Shown here one piece after another: positions 32,891-40,464 of a stretch of 64,000 nt of DNA. The translations under genes were made by a program, and so were the position numbers. The stretch is from Psychrobacter sp. 72-O-c (GTDB lineage Bacteria; Pseudomonadota; Gammaproteobacteria; Pseudomonadales; Moraxellaceae): contig NZ_CAJHBI010000012.1 of assembly GCF_904846605.1 (NCBI RefSeq), positions 1 to 64,000 of the forward strand, read 5' to 3'. Each line of letters starts with the position of its first letter. Within the stretch, counting starts at the first letter, position 1. The notes below the pieces were generated by a model, which saw only the letters and a list, made by a program, of their open reading frames with translations, had not been told where the DNA came from and made no database searches.

Positions 32891-34222
32891 TTAAACACTA
32901 TACAAGGCCGCCCGCACACCAACGCTGCTGCTGCTATCCGTACGAGAATCACTGAAGTTGATGTCCCACACGCCCGCACGCGCGCCGTAACCCCAATAGC
33001 CACCCGCACGCGGGCACATATCATCGACACGGTTGTTATAAAAACGGTCATGACCAAATAGATCTGTGCCGGTAGTAGCGTCAACACCGCCAGTTTGCGG
33101 AATGCCTGCACAAGATGCTTGCCACTCTTTTCCAGTCAGGGCACTGGAGAATACTTGCTGAGTATCGGAACCTATGTACATACCCTGACTAGTGCCGGTC
33201 AATGCGCCGATACTCGTGCCTAGCGACTCATAGTTTTGTGCGATACCAGTCGCACCCCATGCATCATTTGCTGCTGTCGCACCACTGGTAAGTGACGCCG
33301 CTTTAGCAGAGGTTTTGAGTGCATAAAAATTGCCTGACAACTGAGTTAGACCTAAGCATATCTCAAACATATTGCCGTTCAGATCAGCCACGCCTGACGC
33401 TTGCCCGTTATGCGTGGTTTTGGCAAATAGTGTTGCTGAACCAGTTTTTCCCGCTTTTAGATAACCAGTTGCAGTATAGTTAACCGTTGCATCATCAACA
33501 TCACCAAGCGCGTCGTTGTTACAGCCTTTTGGGTAGTTTGCAATGCCTGTTGCGTCATACCATGCGCAATTATCAATGCTAGTCGCCGCTTGAGCGTGCG
33601 CCATACTGAGTAGTGATAATGCACGTTGGATAAAGATGGTGGTAACAAAGAAAGCACCGCCGCGCGTTTTAACAGCATCAATAGCACCGGCGTATGTGTT
33701 CTCCGGCACACCATCCAAGCCGCTAAATGGGGCGTTGGTCGATGCAGACGACAATGGGATGCCATTTTTAATTGAGCTTGCTGTTCCCGCGTTATTACTG
33801 GCTAAATACTTATCGACAAAGACGCCGTCTTTAAGCTTGCCGTCGTCATAAAAGGCACGATGTACCGCATAACCCGCTTCGTTAGCTGCTGCCACGTCTG
33901 CAAAGTCGTACTTAGACTTAACATCACAAGAGTTTAGACCATACTCAGCATAACGGGGGCTATCCGCTCCACCCCAGCGATAATAAAACATAGGAACCCA
34001 AACCATTACAGAGTTGTCTGAGTATTGGTAGTTACCGTAGTTTACATCTCCAACGGTACGTGTGCCTGTCATTTCACTCATGCCAAGCGGCAAGTTATCA
34101 GTAGTGCCGATACCGAATGTGGCTGCGCCTTGGATGCCGATATTATTAAGAGTACTGTTTACTACAGGTGGTGGTGTTATTGGCCCCGGTAACGGGGCTA
34201 CGGCTTTCCCGGCACACCCCAT
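32891..34222 (-). CDS. DGR variable protein (C-type lectin / FGE-like fold), probably a frameshift extension of sheath-N
   Basis: The frame is 443 aa from the ATG at 34222. After a Pro-rich linker (about 7-20) it matches the large family of phage DGR target proteins: YGNYQYSDNSVMVWVPMFYY, IDNCAWYDATGIANYPKGCN, GVADLNGNMFEICLG, and the terminal GVWDINFSDS...VGVRA. Residues 400-438 are encoded by VR; 12 of them differ from the TR-encoded residues through adenine changes. The ATG has no Shine-Dalgarno sequence and is preceded by an in-frame TGA. A -1 slip at 34204-34210 would fuse residues 1-184 of sheath-N to Ala7 of this frame (about 621 aa). Confidence 0.9.
   Translation of the reverse strand: MGCAGKAVAPLPGPITPPPVVNSTLNNIGIQGAATFGIGTTDNLPLGMSEMTGTRTVGDVNYGNYQYSDNSVMVWVPMFYYRWGGADSPRYAEYGLNSCDVKSKYDFADVAAANEAGYAVHRAFYDDGKLKDGVFVDKYLASNNAGTASSIKNGIPLSSASTNAPFSGLDGVPENTYAGAIDAVKTRGGAFFVTTIFIQRALSLLSMAHAQAATSIDNCAWYDATGIANYPKGCNNDALGDVDDATVNYTATGYLKAGKTGSATLFAKTTHNGQASGVADLNGNMFEICLGLTQLSGNFYALKTSAKAASLTSGATAANDAWGATGIAQNYESLGTSIGALTGTSQGMYIGSDTQQVFSSALTGKEWQASCAGIPQTGGVDATTGTDLFGHDRFYNNRVDDMCPRAGGYWGYGARAGVWDINFSDSRTDSSSSVGVRAALYSV
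32908..33023 (-). repeat. DGR variable repeat (VR)
   Basis: This 116-bp variable copy at the 3' end of the variable-protein gene ends 17 bp before the end of the coding frame. Asn codons in TR are changed here to Tyr, Gly, Asp and Ser. Divergence concentrated at template A shows that diversification has already occurred in this lineage. Confidence 0.95.
34183..34210 (-). promoter_or_regulatory. Predicted -1 programmed frameshift signal, sheath-N to variable protein
   Basis: Minus strand: G GGA AAG (34210-34204) is in phase with sheath-N. A 5-nt spacer (CCGTA) follows, then the stem GCCCCG / CGGGGC with loop TTAC (34198-34183). The zero-frame stop TAG (34200-34198) is the second codon after the heptamer. 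GGGAAAG is the slippery sequence of the lambda G/GT tail genes. The -1 frame is exactly the variable-protein frame. Confidence 0.8.
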
Positions 34223-34755
34223 TCATTATCAATAAGACACAATTCACGGTCGCCATAGGTATCGCGATAAGCCGTAATTAATTCTTTATCAGTGATTAGT
34301 GTGCCATCGATATTACGCGGTGAAGCGTAGACCATGCAGCGACGGCGCTTAGCGATAGATACCAATTTAAGCACCACTTCTGGCGTGTCAATCTCTGGTG
34401 CGCCCAGACGTTTAGGCGTCAAGCCAAAGCGCGATTGGCAGGTCAGTAGCACGTCCAGTATATTGACATCGAATGCGGCGTCGAATGAGGTGTCAACTCG
34501 CAAGATAACGACGGTAGGATTGTGAATATCACGGATGGTTTGTAGGCAGTCGCCCAATGTGCCTTCGATGCCTGCCTTGTCGATATTATCCTGAGTGATG
34601 CCCGTTAATAAGACCGGTGTATCGAGCGGATACATATCAGCGTCAGCGTCAGTACTGGTAACGACCAAGCCAATGACGCTGACATTGGCATTGCGCATGG
34701 GCAATATGCCTTGAACCAACTCTTGAGCGGTGATGCCGTGGTGAAATGTAGCCAT
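34198..34755 (-). CDS. FI: Tail sheath gpFI, N-terminal piece of a split gene
   Basis: This 185-aa protein matches the first half of P2-type gpFI: FHHGITAQELVQG, VVTSTDADADMYPLDTPVLL, SRFGLTPKRLGAPEIDTPEV and YRDTYGDRELCLI. It stops at ...EWGVPGKP, the point where P2 gpFI continues into the part now found at 31185. It has a good ribosome-binding site (AAAGGA) 27 nt after H. The last codons form a slippery heptamer leading into the variable protein. A T6SS-like two-polypeptide sheath (VipA/VipB) is the structural precedent for such a split. Confidence 0.9.
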   Translation of the reverse strand: MATFHHGITAQELVQGILPMRNANVSVIGLVVTSTDADADMYPLDTPVLLTGITQDNIDKAGIEGTLGDCLQTIRDIHNPTVVILRVDTSFDAAFDVNILDVLLTCQSRFGLTPKRLGAPEIDTPEVVLKLVSIAKRRRCMVYASPRNIDGTLITDKELITAYRDTYGDRELCLIDNEWGVPGKP

Positions 34756-34782
34756 AGTATTTTCCTTTGTTAAAAATTGAGG

Positions 34783-35763
34783 TTAAGCGGTGCGTAACCA
34801 ATGGCCAACGACGCGTGATGGCTGAATATTGTTATGGGGCTGGTCGCCGCCACCTGACTCATCTATATAGTCAGGATAAGTTGAACCTGTCGTATCTACC
34901 GCCCTATCAGATTCTTGACTTGAGTCATGAGCTATTTGAGTCCGACTTGAAATTTTCAAATCATGAGCGTGACTAGCAGACTCAGCAAGGGTTAAGGTAT
35001 GCTCATTCTCACCAAACTCATTACCTATGGTTTTGTAGTCTGCAGGGTCTGCTGACTTAGTAGATAACCCAACGAGCGTACGCCCCTCGGCAAAGCGTGC
35101 CCACGTACCATAACCATGATGTGTGGCAACGGCGTCGGCATTCGCATGATTAATAGTCGTGGTGTAGGTGTCGCCAACCTTGATAGATTTACGGTCTAGC
35201 AGTTCAGTCAGTTTTTCATTTAGCTGCTGTAGGGTGTTATCGGTTGAAGTCTTGGATGCGTATTGGTCGTGTGGATCAGTGTCCGCTAAATGACTGAGCG
35301 GCACAAAAGTAGTTCGCGCCCACGATTGAGTAGCAGTAACAACATTGGCATCAATAACTAAGTTGACGTCAGGATTATCGATACTAATGACTGCTTTGAT
35401 GCGATAGTCCACAGCTGCAGTACTGCCAGCGACTGGCTTTTGCACCTCTGGTAATTGACCGACCCAAATTAAGTCGCCATCACCATCGATAAGTCCAAGC
35501 TCACGAATGAACCAACCACCTTGATTTTGCGGAACAATACAAGTGATTTCATATTGCCCCGATTGAGCAGTAGCAGCGACACTTTGCACTGCTGCTTGAT
35601 AGCGCTTACTGACTAAGACTTGCTCACCCAAGCGCTGACTAAAGTCAACATTGATACCTTGGCCAACCGCAAATTCAGCAATGCGTAACGGCGGACTGCC
35701 AGCGTTGGCAGCTGCTGCGATTTTCTGTTGGCCAAGTGTGGTAAGTAAGAGCTGATAGGTCAT
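34783..35763 (-). CDS. H: Tail fibre protein (gpH-like)
   Basis: In this 326-aa protein the N-terminal ~150 residues match the P2 gpH attachment domain (TTLGQQKIAAAANAGSPPLRIAEFAVGQG, in part; QGGWFIRELGLIDGDGDL). The C-terminal end has a collar-like motif (NEHTLTLAESASHAHD and GGDQPHNNIQPSRVVGHW). It is much shorter than P2 gpH (about 670 aa), and no fibre-assembly chaperone G follows. In its place comes the sheath/DGR segment. Confidence 0.87.
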   Translation of the reverse strand: MTYQLLLTTLGQQKIAAAANAGSPPLRIAEFAVGQGINVDFSQRLGEQVLVSKRYQAAVQSVAATAQSGQYEITCIVPQNQGGWFIRELGLIDGDGDLIWVGQLPEVQKPVAGSTAAVDYRIKAVISIDNPDVNLVIDANVVTATQSWARTTFVPLSHLADTDPHDQYASKTSTDNTLQQLNEKLTELLDRKSIKVGDTYTTTINHANADAVATHHGYGTWARFAEGRTLVGLSTKSADPADYKTIGNEFGENEHTLTLAESASHAHDLKISSRTQIAHDSSQESDRAVDTTGSTYPDYIDESGGGDQPHNNIQPSRVVGHWLRTA

Positions 35764-35818
35764 TATTTAGCCTTTAATAAACAATTATTTTTTAAATATT
35801 AATATTATTTTTTATAGC

Positions 35819-36313
35819 CTAGGTCGTTCCACCCCCAGTTCCATAACCATCCTCTTTCTGAGGTATATCTTCTGTGCCACCACCATTTTCAGGTGCTGCG
35901 GGCATTACCAGACGATCGATGGCTGCGCCATCAAATACAATGACGTTGGCTAATTTTTTGACAGAGAATAACTCAGACTCATTAGCTGCGATGGCCAAAA
36001 TGCGCTTGGGCGCGGTGGTGTAGTCCGCGACATGATCTGGCGTCTGTAAAGTATAGATATTTAGATTGGTTGCAACGTCACTGACGACTTCAATATGAAC
36101 GGTGTCAAATCGCGTACGGAGTAGCGCTGGGTTAAATACGACGTCGATATCGGCACGAGCGACTGTGTCATTGATAATCAAAGCCAAGTGACTGGCGGTA
36201 GCAATACCATTGTCTTCAGGCATATCAAAATCAATGACGTATTTACCGGCAGTATTAACTTCTGGATTGATAACAGTTTTGGTAAGGCCTTGCGGCTGTG
36301 CATCATTTGGCAT
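35819..36313 (-). CDS. Hypothetical tail-fibre-region protein
   Basis: The start at 36313 (MPNDAQPQGL) follows TAGGA and lies 10 bp after gene I. The longer open frame to 36553 overlaps I and is rejected. The 164-aa product is beta rich with a glycine-rich C-terminus. It stands between gpI and gpH, so a baseplate or fibre-linked role is likely. No family recognised. Confidence 0.65.
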   Translation of the reverse strand: MPNDAQPQGLTKTVINPEVNTAGKYVIDFDMPEDNGIATASHLALIINDTVARADIDVVFNPALLRTRFDTVHIEVVSDVATNLNIYTLQTPDHVADYTTAPKRILAIAANESELFSVKKLANVIVFDGAAIDRLVMPAAPENGGGTEDIPQKEDGYGTGGGTT

Positions 36314-36323
36314 AGTAGTATTC

Positions 36324-36863
36324 CTAGTTATTGGTAGTATTGGTGATTGTGATTTCAACACCGACAGCTGGGACAGCATAGGCGGCGATAGTGGCAGTAA
36401 CGGTCGTACCAAAATAGATGTCGTAATGGGCAGATAAGCGTTTAACCGCATCGACAACAGCACGGATCTGGCGAACTGAATCAGTGATAATGCCGTTGGC
36501 CGGATTAACCGAAATACTAAAAGTACCCGGCGTACCTTTTGGATTTTTTTCAAACCACTCGATGACGCTAGTGTCGTAATTCATAACCGCCAAAGCGCGT
36601 TTGACTGCCCCCAGCGTGCCTTTACGTTGATGCACTGCGATAGAGTTTTTTACAACGGCCCTCTGGGTCTCAACAGTCCAATTGTCATTCCACTCGTCAA
36701 CGCTCCAAGCGAATGCCAAAAAAGGTAGATATTCGACAGGGCAGGTATCAGCGTTCCAAATCTGATTGAACGGCACCGCTATCGACTCAAGACGGGCAGT
36801 CAAAGTTGCAAGCTCACGCTCAATCGGACGGCTGTTAGACGGTAATAGTGATATATCAGTCAT
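36324..36863 (-). CDS. I: Baseplate protein gpI
   Basis: This 179-aa P2 gpI family protein opens SLLPSNSRPIERELATLTARL and contains PVEYLPFLAFAWSVDEWND and VKNSIAVHQRKGTLGAVKRAL. It is part of the wedge of the P2 baseplate. It overlaps the end of J by 8 nt. Confidence 0.93.
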   Translation of the reverse strand: MTDISLLPSNSRPIERELATLTARLESIAVPFNQIWNADTCPVEYLPFLAFAWSVDEWNDNWTVETQRAVVKNSIAVHQRKGTLGAVKRALAVMNYDTSVIEWFEKNPKGTPGTFSISVNPANGIITDSVRQIRAVVDAVKRLSAHYDIYFGTTVTATIAAYAVPAVGVEITITNTTNN

Positions 36864-37800
36864 TGCTACTTACCGCCGTAATATTATGATCAGTACAGTG
36901 GGCAACCTCTGAGACAGCGACTAATACATCGCTGGCCGGATTGGTCAGTTCAATGCGGCTGACACCGGTTACGTCCAATGCACCGATAATTCGACTAGTA
37001 GCAATACGATTGCCAGGCTTAAATTCAGCGCGTAGATAACGGCGTAACTCTGCCATCGCCTGAGACAATATGAGCTGCGGACTAATACCAGACTTCACGT
37101 AAATAATTGCGTCAATACGATAGCTTTTAGCCGTTGCGCTGTGTACTCGCACCAAATCAGTGAGAGGACGCACATCATCAGCACTCAACGCTTGAGTGAC
37201 ATCATCAACGGCGGTCTGGTCAACGCCGACAGTCTTGGTGGCTTGGTCTAATACATCACCTTCAATCTGGCCAGACAAATACACATCGACTTCAGTGGGC
37301 GCTGGGCTATCGACTGTGGCATTAAACACTTTCGGACTGGCAGACAGCGCGTGAAACAAATAAGCGCCTGCGCTACCGGCTTTGGTTTCTGCTTCGACTG
37401 ATAATGCCAAGCGGTCGCGATAAGCGGTGTCATCTTCATAAATAGCAGGGGTCGGTGGTACAGTCGTATTGTCAGCAACTTGCAAAATCTTACGCTGGAC
37501 ACGGTAATAAGTGACGCCAATATGATCCAAGTCTGAGGCATTGGCATAAGCGAGCATCAAGCTGCGTGCAGTGCGATTTACCTCACTAACTTTTAAGCTA
37601 TAACGGTAGGCCAGTACTTCCAGTATTTTATTAATCGGCTCGGACTCTAATGCCAATGCCGTATGAATAGGGTGGTTGGGCGCGAACTTATCGGCAAATT
37701 CTGCTCGAATTGCAATCAGCTCCGCTTCAGGATTAATCGCTTGAATAAGGTTGGGTAGCGGTAAGCCTTGTAAATTAATAGCGGTAAATACACTGCTCAT
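36856..37800 (-). CDS. J: Baseplate protein gpJ
   Basis: This 314-aa baseplate wedge protein is of the gpJ / T4 gp6-like family. It has EPINKILEVLAYRYSLKVSEVN, ARSLMLAYANASDLDHIG and the conserved GSAGAYLFHALSASPKVFNA. Its start overlaps the stop of W by 4 nt. Confidence 0.93.
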   Translation of the reverse strand: MSSVFTAINLQGLPLPNLIQAINPEAELIAIRAEFADKFAPNHPIHTALALESEPINKILEVLAYRYSLKVSEVNRTARSLMLAYANASDLDHIGVTYYRVQRKILQVADNTTVPPTPAIYEDDTAYRDRLALSVEAETKAGSAGAYLFHALSASPKVFNATVDSPAPTEVDVYLSGQIEGDVLDQATKTVGVDQTAVDDVTQALSADDVRPLTDLVRVHSATAKSYRIDAIIYVKSGISPQLILSQAMAELRRYLRAEFKPGNRIATSRIIGALDVTGVSRIELTNPASDVLVAVSEVAHCTDHNITAVSSND

Positions 37801-38168
37801 GTCGCGCCTCGCACTAATGATAATGATGTGGTTAACGTGGAGCTGTCCGACCGGCGCATTTCAATCAAGGTCTCCCAGCCACTATTGATACCGTCATTGA
37901 TAATAGCCAAAGTCACTTTGCTAACTTTAACCCGTGGCTCCCAGCGGATAAGCGCAGTAGCCGTAGCGGCCATTAGTCTAAGACGAGTCGCATCATTGGC
38001 CGGGGCGTCAATCAAAAAGGGTAGTAAGCTGCCATATTCACGGCGCATCAATCGTGTGCCAAGTGGCGTGGTTAAGATGTCATGAATAGACTGGCGTAAA
38101 TGCTCATCAGCATTCAAAAGCGCACCTGAGTTTCGAGACATGCCAGACGCGTGCATCAAATTACTCAT
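37797..38168 (-). CDS. W: Baseplate protein gpW (T4 gp25-like)
   Basis: This 123-aa lysozyme-like-fold wedge protein of the gp25 family has SIHDILTTPLGTRLMRREYGS and RLMAATATALIRWEPRVKV. Its start overlaps V. Confidence 0.93.
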   Translation of the reverse strand: MSNLMHASGMSRNSGALLNADEHLRQSIHDILTTPLGTRLMRREYGSLLPFLIDAPANDATRLRLMAATATALIRWEPRVKVSKVTLAIINDGINSGWETLIEMRRSDSSTLTTSLSLVRGAT

Positions 38169-38740
38169 TGAGGAGTGCCCGTACTTGACCCACCAGACTG
38201 CACGCCACTATGAGTATGTGTGGTCAAGTCAATACCAGCGGCGGTGACTTCAGTTGATGCGGTAATCGTCTTGCTACAATTAATAGCGCCATCGACTTGC
38301 AGGTCGCCTGTTAATACTGTGTTTGGCGTATCCAATACCATGCTGGTCGCCGCTTGGTTGGTAATTTGGCTGATATGCATCGTGAGCTGGCTGTTAGCCA
38401 CATCAATACTGCAAAAGTCAGTGTCGTTATAGCGGATGCGGATCTCATTGGGGTCTGTACTCGGACTTGGATTGTGGTCACTGTATAAACTAATAACAGG
38501 GATAGCATTGGCAAGTTCACCGCTGGGTGACACGAGCAAGTACTGCTCACCAATACTTGGACAGCGCCATACACTCACTTGCCCAGCGGCTATCGATGGA
38601 ATATTTATCCAATCGGTCTCATTGTCACCAACCGCCAAGCGCATCAAGGCACTGTCAGCATCAATATGCGTAACAGTGCCAATGGTGGCGATATTATGTA
38701 GGCGTCTTTGGGATTCTGCATTCATGCGTATAGTCTGCAT
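38165..38740 (-). CDS. V: Baseplate spike protein gpV
   Basis: This 191-aa homologue of the P2 gpV membrane-piercing spike has an N-terminal OB-fold-like region (IGTVTHIDADSALMRLAVGD), then beta-helix repeats, ending TAAGIDLTTHTHSGVQSGGSSTGTPQ. The HTHSG motif near the C-terminus is the iron-binding HxH apex found in this family. It is the first gene of the V-W-J-I-H tail operon. Confidence 0.93.
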   Translation of the reverse strand: MQTIRMNAESQRRLHNIATIGTVTHIDADSALMRLAVGDNETDWINIPSIAAGQVSVWRCPSIGEQYLLVSPSGELANAIPVISLYSDHNPSPSTDPNEIRIRYNDTDFCSIDVANSQLTMHISQITNQAATSMVLDTPNTVLTGDLQVDGAINCSKTITASTEVTAAGIDLTTHTHSGVQSGGSSTGTPQ

Positions 38741-38766
38741 GGACGTTGCTGACAGTGCATCTAATC

Positions 38767-38793
38767 GTTAACCGTAAAGCGGTTTTACGGTTA
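38767..38793. repeat. 27-bp palindrome, first copy (upstream of V)
   Basis: The arms AACCGTAAA and TTTACGGTT surround GCGGT. The identical 27 bp recur at 44815-44841. It lies between a terminator and gene V. Confidence 0.8.
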
Positions 38794-38795
38794 AT

Positions 38796-38819
38796 AAAAA
38801 AGCCCGCACAAGGCGGGTT
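38796..38819 (-). terminator. Terminator ahead of the V operon
   Basis: On the minus strand the stem CCCGC / GCGGG with loop CTTGT is followed by CTTTTTTA. It ends the head/lysis transcript just before the baseplate operon begins. Confidence 0.8.
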
Positions 38820-38843
38820 GAGGAAAGTGGTTGGCGTCAGTCA

Positions 38844-39023
38844 TCAAAGCTTTTTAATAATATCTACCACAAAAAGCTCACCTTCGAAAAGCGTACCATG
38901 CTCAAACTCATCACCATCTGGCTCACTGTCACACCAGTCCGAAAAATCATTGAGTCTATCAACAGCGACATAGTAGTTATTGCCTTCGTTGTCTGTAGTA
39001 ATTACCACGTTTTTGGCTATCAT
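38844..39023 (-). CDS. Hypothetical small acidic protein
   Basis: The start at 39023 (MIAKNVVI) has GAGG 6 nt upstream. An ATG four codons earlier overlaps the S stop. The 59-aa acidic product has the segment DWCDSEPDGDEFEHG. Function unknown. It is the last gene before the terminator. Confidence 0.6.
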   Translation of the reverse strand: MIAKNVVITTDNEGNNYYVAVDRLNDFSDWCDSEPDGDEFEHGTLFEGELFVVDIIKKL

Positions 39024-39031
39024 AATCAACC

Positions 39032-39472
39032 TCATTCATTCAATAAGAAGTCTTTAATCTCACTGATAATAAGTTTTTTATCATCATCTGACCAACCCAC
39101 AGTTTCGCGGATAGGGTAGCGGGTGGCTTTGGAATCCTCGGAAGGCTTAATCGTCTTACCGTATTGATGGACGGCCATCACTTCAGCAGTACGTCCAGAA
39201 AAACCAACTTCAGCATGATTACTACTATAGGCAGTCTTAATCATTTTAGGTAAGCGCTTGAACATTGCACCCTGGCGAATGCTGCCAGCTTGATTTCTTT
39301 TACGAGGCGTAAACTTACGACCGTCAGGATCCTTTTGTGCTTTGATTCTACGCTTCATTTGCATGCGTAGTTTGGTTGATAGGCGTCGGTTGAGCTTTCG
39401 CTTTTGACCAGAGTCGAGTTGCTGGTCAATGCGGTCTAGCCAAGGCGCTAATTCGTCAAAGTTATCATTCAT
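39032..39472 (-). CDS. S: Tail completion protein gpS
   Basis: This 146-aa P2 gpS-family protein has LAPWLDRIDQQLDSGQKRKL, a very basic middle (RLSTKLRMQMKRRIKAQ), and RTAEVMAVHQYGKTIKPS. It forms or caps the head-proximal tail end with R. It overlaps R by 4 nt. Confidence 0.9.
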   Translation of the reverse strand: MNDNFDELAPWLDRIDQQLDSGQKRKLNRRLSTKLRMQMKRRIKAQKDPDGRKFTPRKRNQAGSIRQGAMFKRLPKMIKTAYSSNHAEVGFSGRTAEVMAVHQYGKTIKPSEDSKATRYPIRETVGWSDDDKKLIISEIKDFLLNE

Positions 39473-39876
39473 GGCACGGCCGAATCAGCGACATCTTGAG
39501 TCACCCAATCACCAAACGCATCCGACCATATTTTAGGGGGACATAGATTGTAATCACCGCTAACATTAATAACCAGCTTGTCCATCAAGCCAATATCAAT
39601 AGTCATGTCATAAGTTTCAGCGTCAATGACTTCACAATCAAAATTCAGATCTGGTACCGGATAGCCTTTGGACTCAAACCATTTCCGAATATACGTCAAT
39701 AAGCTAAACGGATCACCATCGCGGCAATCGATAAACAAAAAGCGAGCGACATAATTAATGTCACCGCTATTGGCTGGCAGCTCTCCATTTACCAAAAAAA
39801 GATGCGCCTTTTCAGGATTGATCTGAGACTCAAACTTGACGAGTAGATCATCTTTTAATTGCTGAAGGTATTTCAT
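39469..39876 (-). CDS. R: Tail completion protein gpR
   Basis: This 135-aa P2 gpR-family protein has the start MKYLQQLKDDLLVKFESQINPEKAHLF (in part) and DFEC-like acidic strands. It is required for connecting tail to head. It overlaps the endolysin gene by 4 nt and S by 4 nt. Confidence 0.88.
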   Translation of the reverse strand: MKYLQQLKDDLLVKFESQINPEKAHLFLVNGELPANSGDINYVARFLFIDCRDGDPFSLLTYIRKWFESKGYPVPDLNFDCEVIDAETYDMTIDIGLMDKLVINVSGDYNLCPPKIWSDAFGDWVTQDVADSAVP

Positions 39877-40463
39877 CTATGTCTAGCCTCAGCAGCTTCA
39901 AGTCTGCCATGATAATTAGACTTATAATAATTAGGACCGTTGTAGCCACGAGCGAAACCTTTCCAGTCACGGCGTTGTAATTCGTCAACTAATCCGAAAT
40001 GCTCAATATACCGGCACATAGCTTCTAATTGCTTGGCTTCAGATTCATACATGTCATTAATAAAGTCCTGCAATGATGGATAACCAAGCTCTTTCCACCA
40101 ATAACCCATGACTTGACCAACGCCCCAACTGCACGCTTCAAGAGCACTATCACGATGATATTTTGAAGCATCTGCCAGACGTGTTGTTTGCTCACTATAA
40201 AATCCATAACCACCGGCAACGGTAGGTCTTGACCAACAGAGATCAGGTCGCTCTTTCATAGCGCGGCGACGGGCCGTGTAATAGTAATGTTCACCTAACC
40301 GTTCATAAAAAACATGGCGCTCAAATAAAATGGTTGGCGTACCGTCTGCATTAAAACCATTATCTCGGCCTTCAACTTCATTTACGGCCTTTAGAGCAGA
40401 TGGGCTTACCCCTAAATCTTTGGCGGCGGTGGCAATATCAGCATTACTTAAATTTTTGCTCAC
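39873..40463 (-). CDS. Endolysin, N-acetylmuramidase domain
   Basis: The start was taken as GTG at 40463, which follows GAGGAG by 7 nt directly after the upstream stop. The longer frame from an ATG at 40574 overlaps the membrane-protein gene. The 196-aa product is a PF11860-type muramidase: ALKAVNEVEGRDNGF with catalytic-type Glu, ILFERHVFYERL, EACSWGVGQVMG and the terminal FARGYNGPNYYKSNYHGRL. It cleaves peptidoglycan after holin release. No signal peptide. Confidence 0.9.
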   Translation of the reverse strand: MSKNLSNADIATAAKDLGVSPSALKAVNEVEGRDNGFNADGTPTILFERHVFYERLGEHYYYTARRRAMKERPDLCWSRPTVAGGYGFYSEQTTRLADASKYHRDSALEACSWGVGQVMGYWWKELGYPSLQDFINDMYESEAKQLEAMCRYIEHFGLVDELQRRDWKGFARGYNGPNYYKSNYHGRLEAAEARHR

Positions 40464-40464
40464 A

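Larger units (their letters stand above)
31182..34222 (-). mobile_element. Complete DGR cassette inserted in the tail sheath gene
   Basis: In order on the minus strand: variable protein, avd, TR, spacer, RT. The cassette replaces nothing obvious in FI: the flanking pieces together (185 + 199 aa) nearly equal a full-length P2-type sheath (about 396 aa). The whole lies in one operon with H upstream and FII, E, T, U and D downstream. Confidence 0.9.

Noticed and set aside
34220..34222. ATG at 34222 as the natural start of the variable protein
   Set aside because: There is no Shine-Dalgarno sequence, it lies inside the sheath-N gene, and a frameshift signal 10 nt downstream enters the same frame. 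It was kept only as a nominal coordinate; weak initiation is not excluded.
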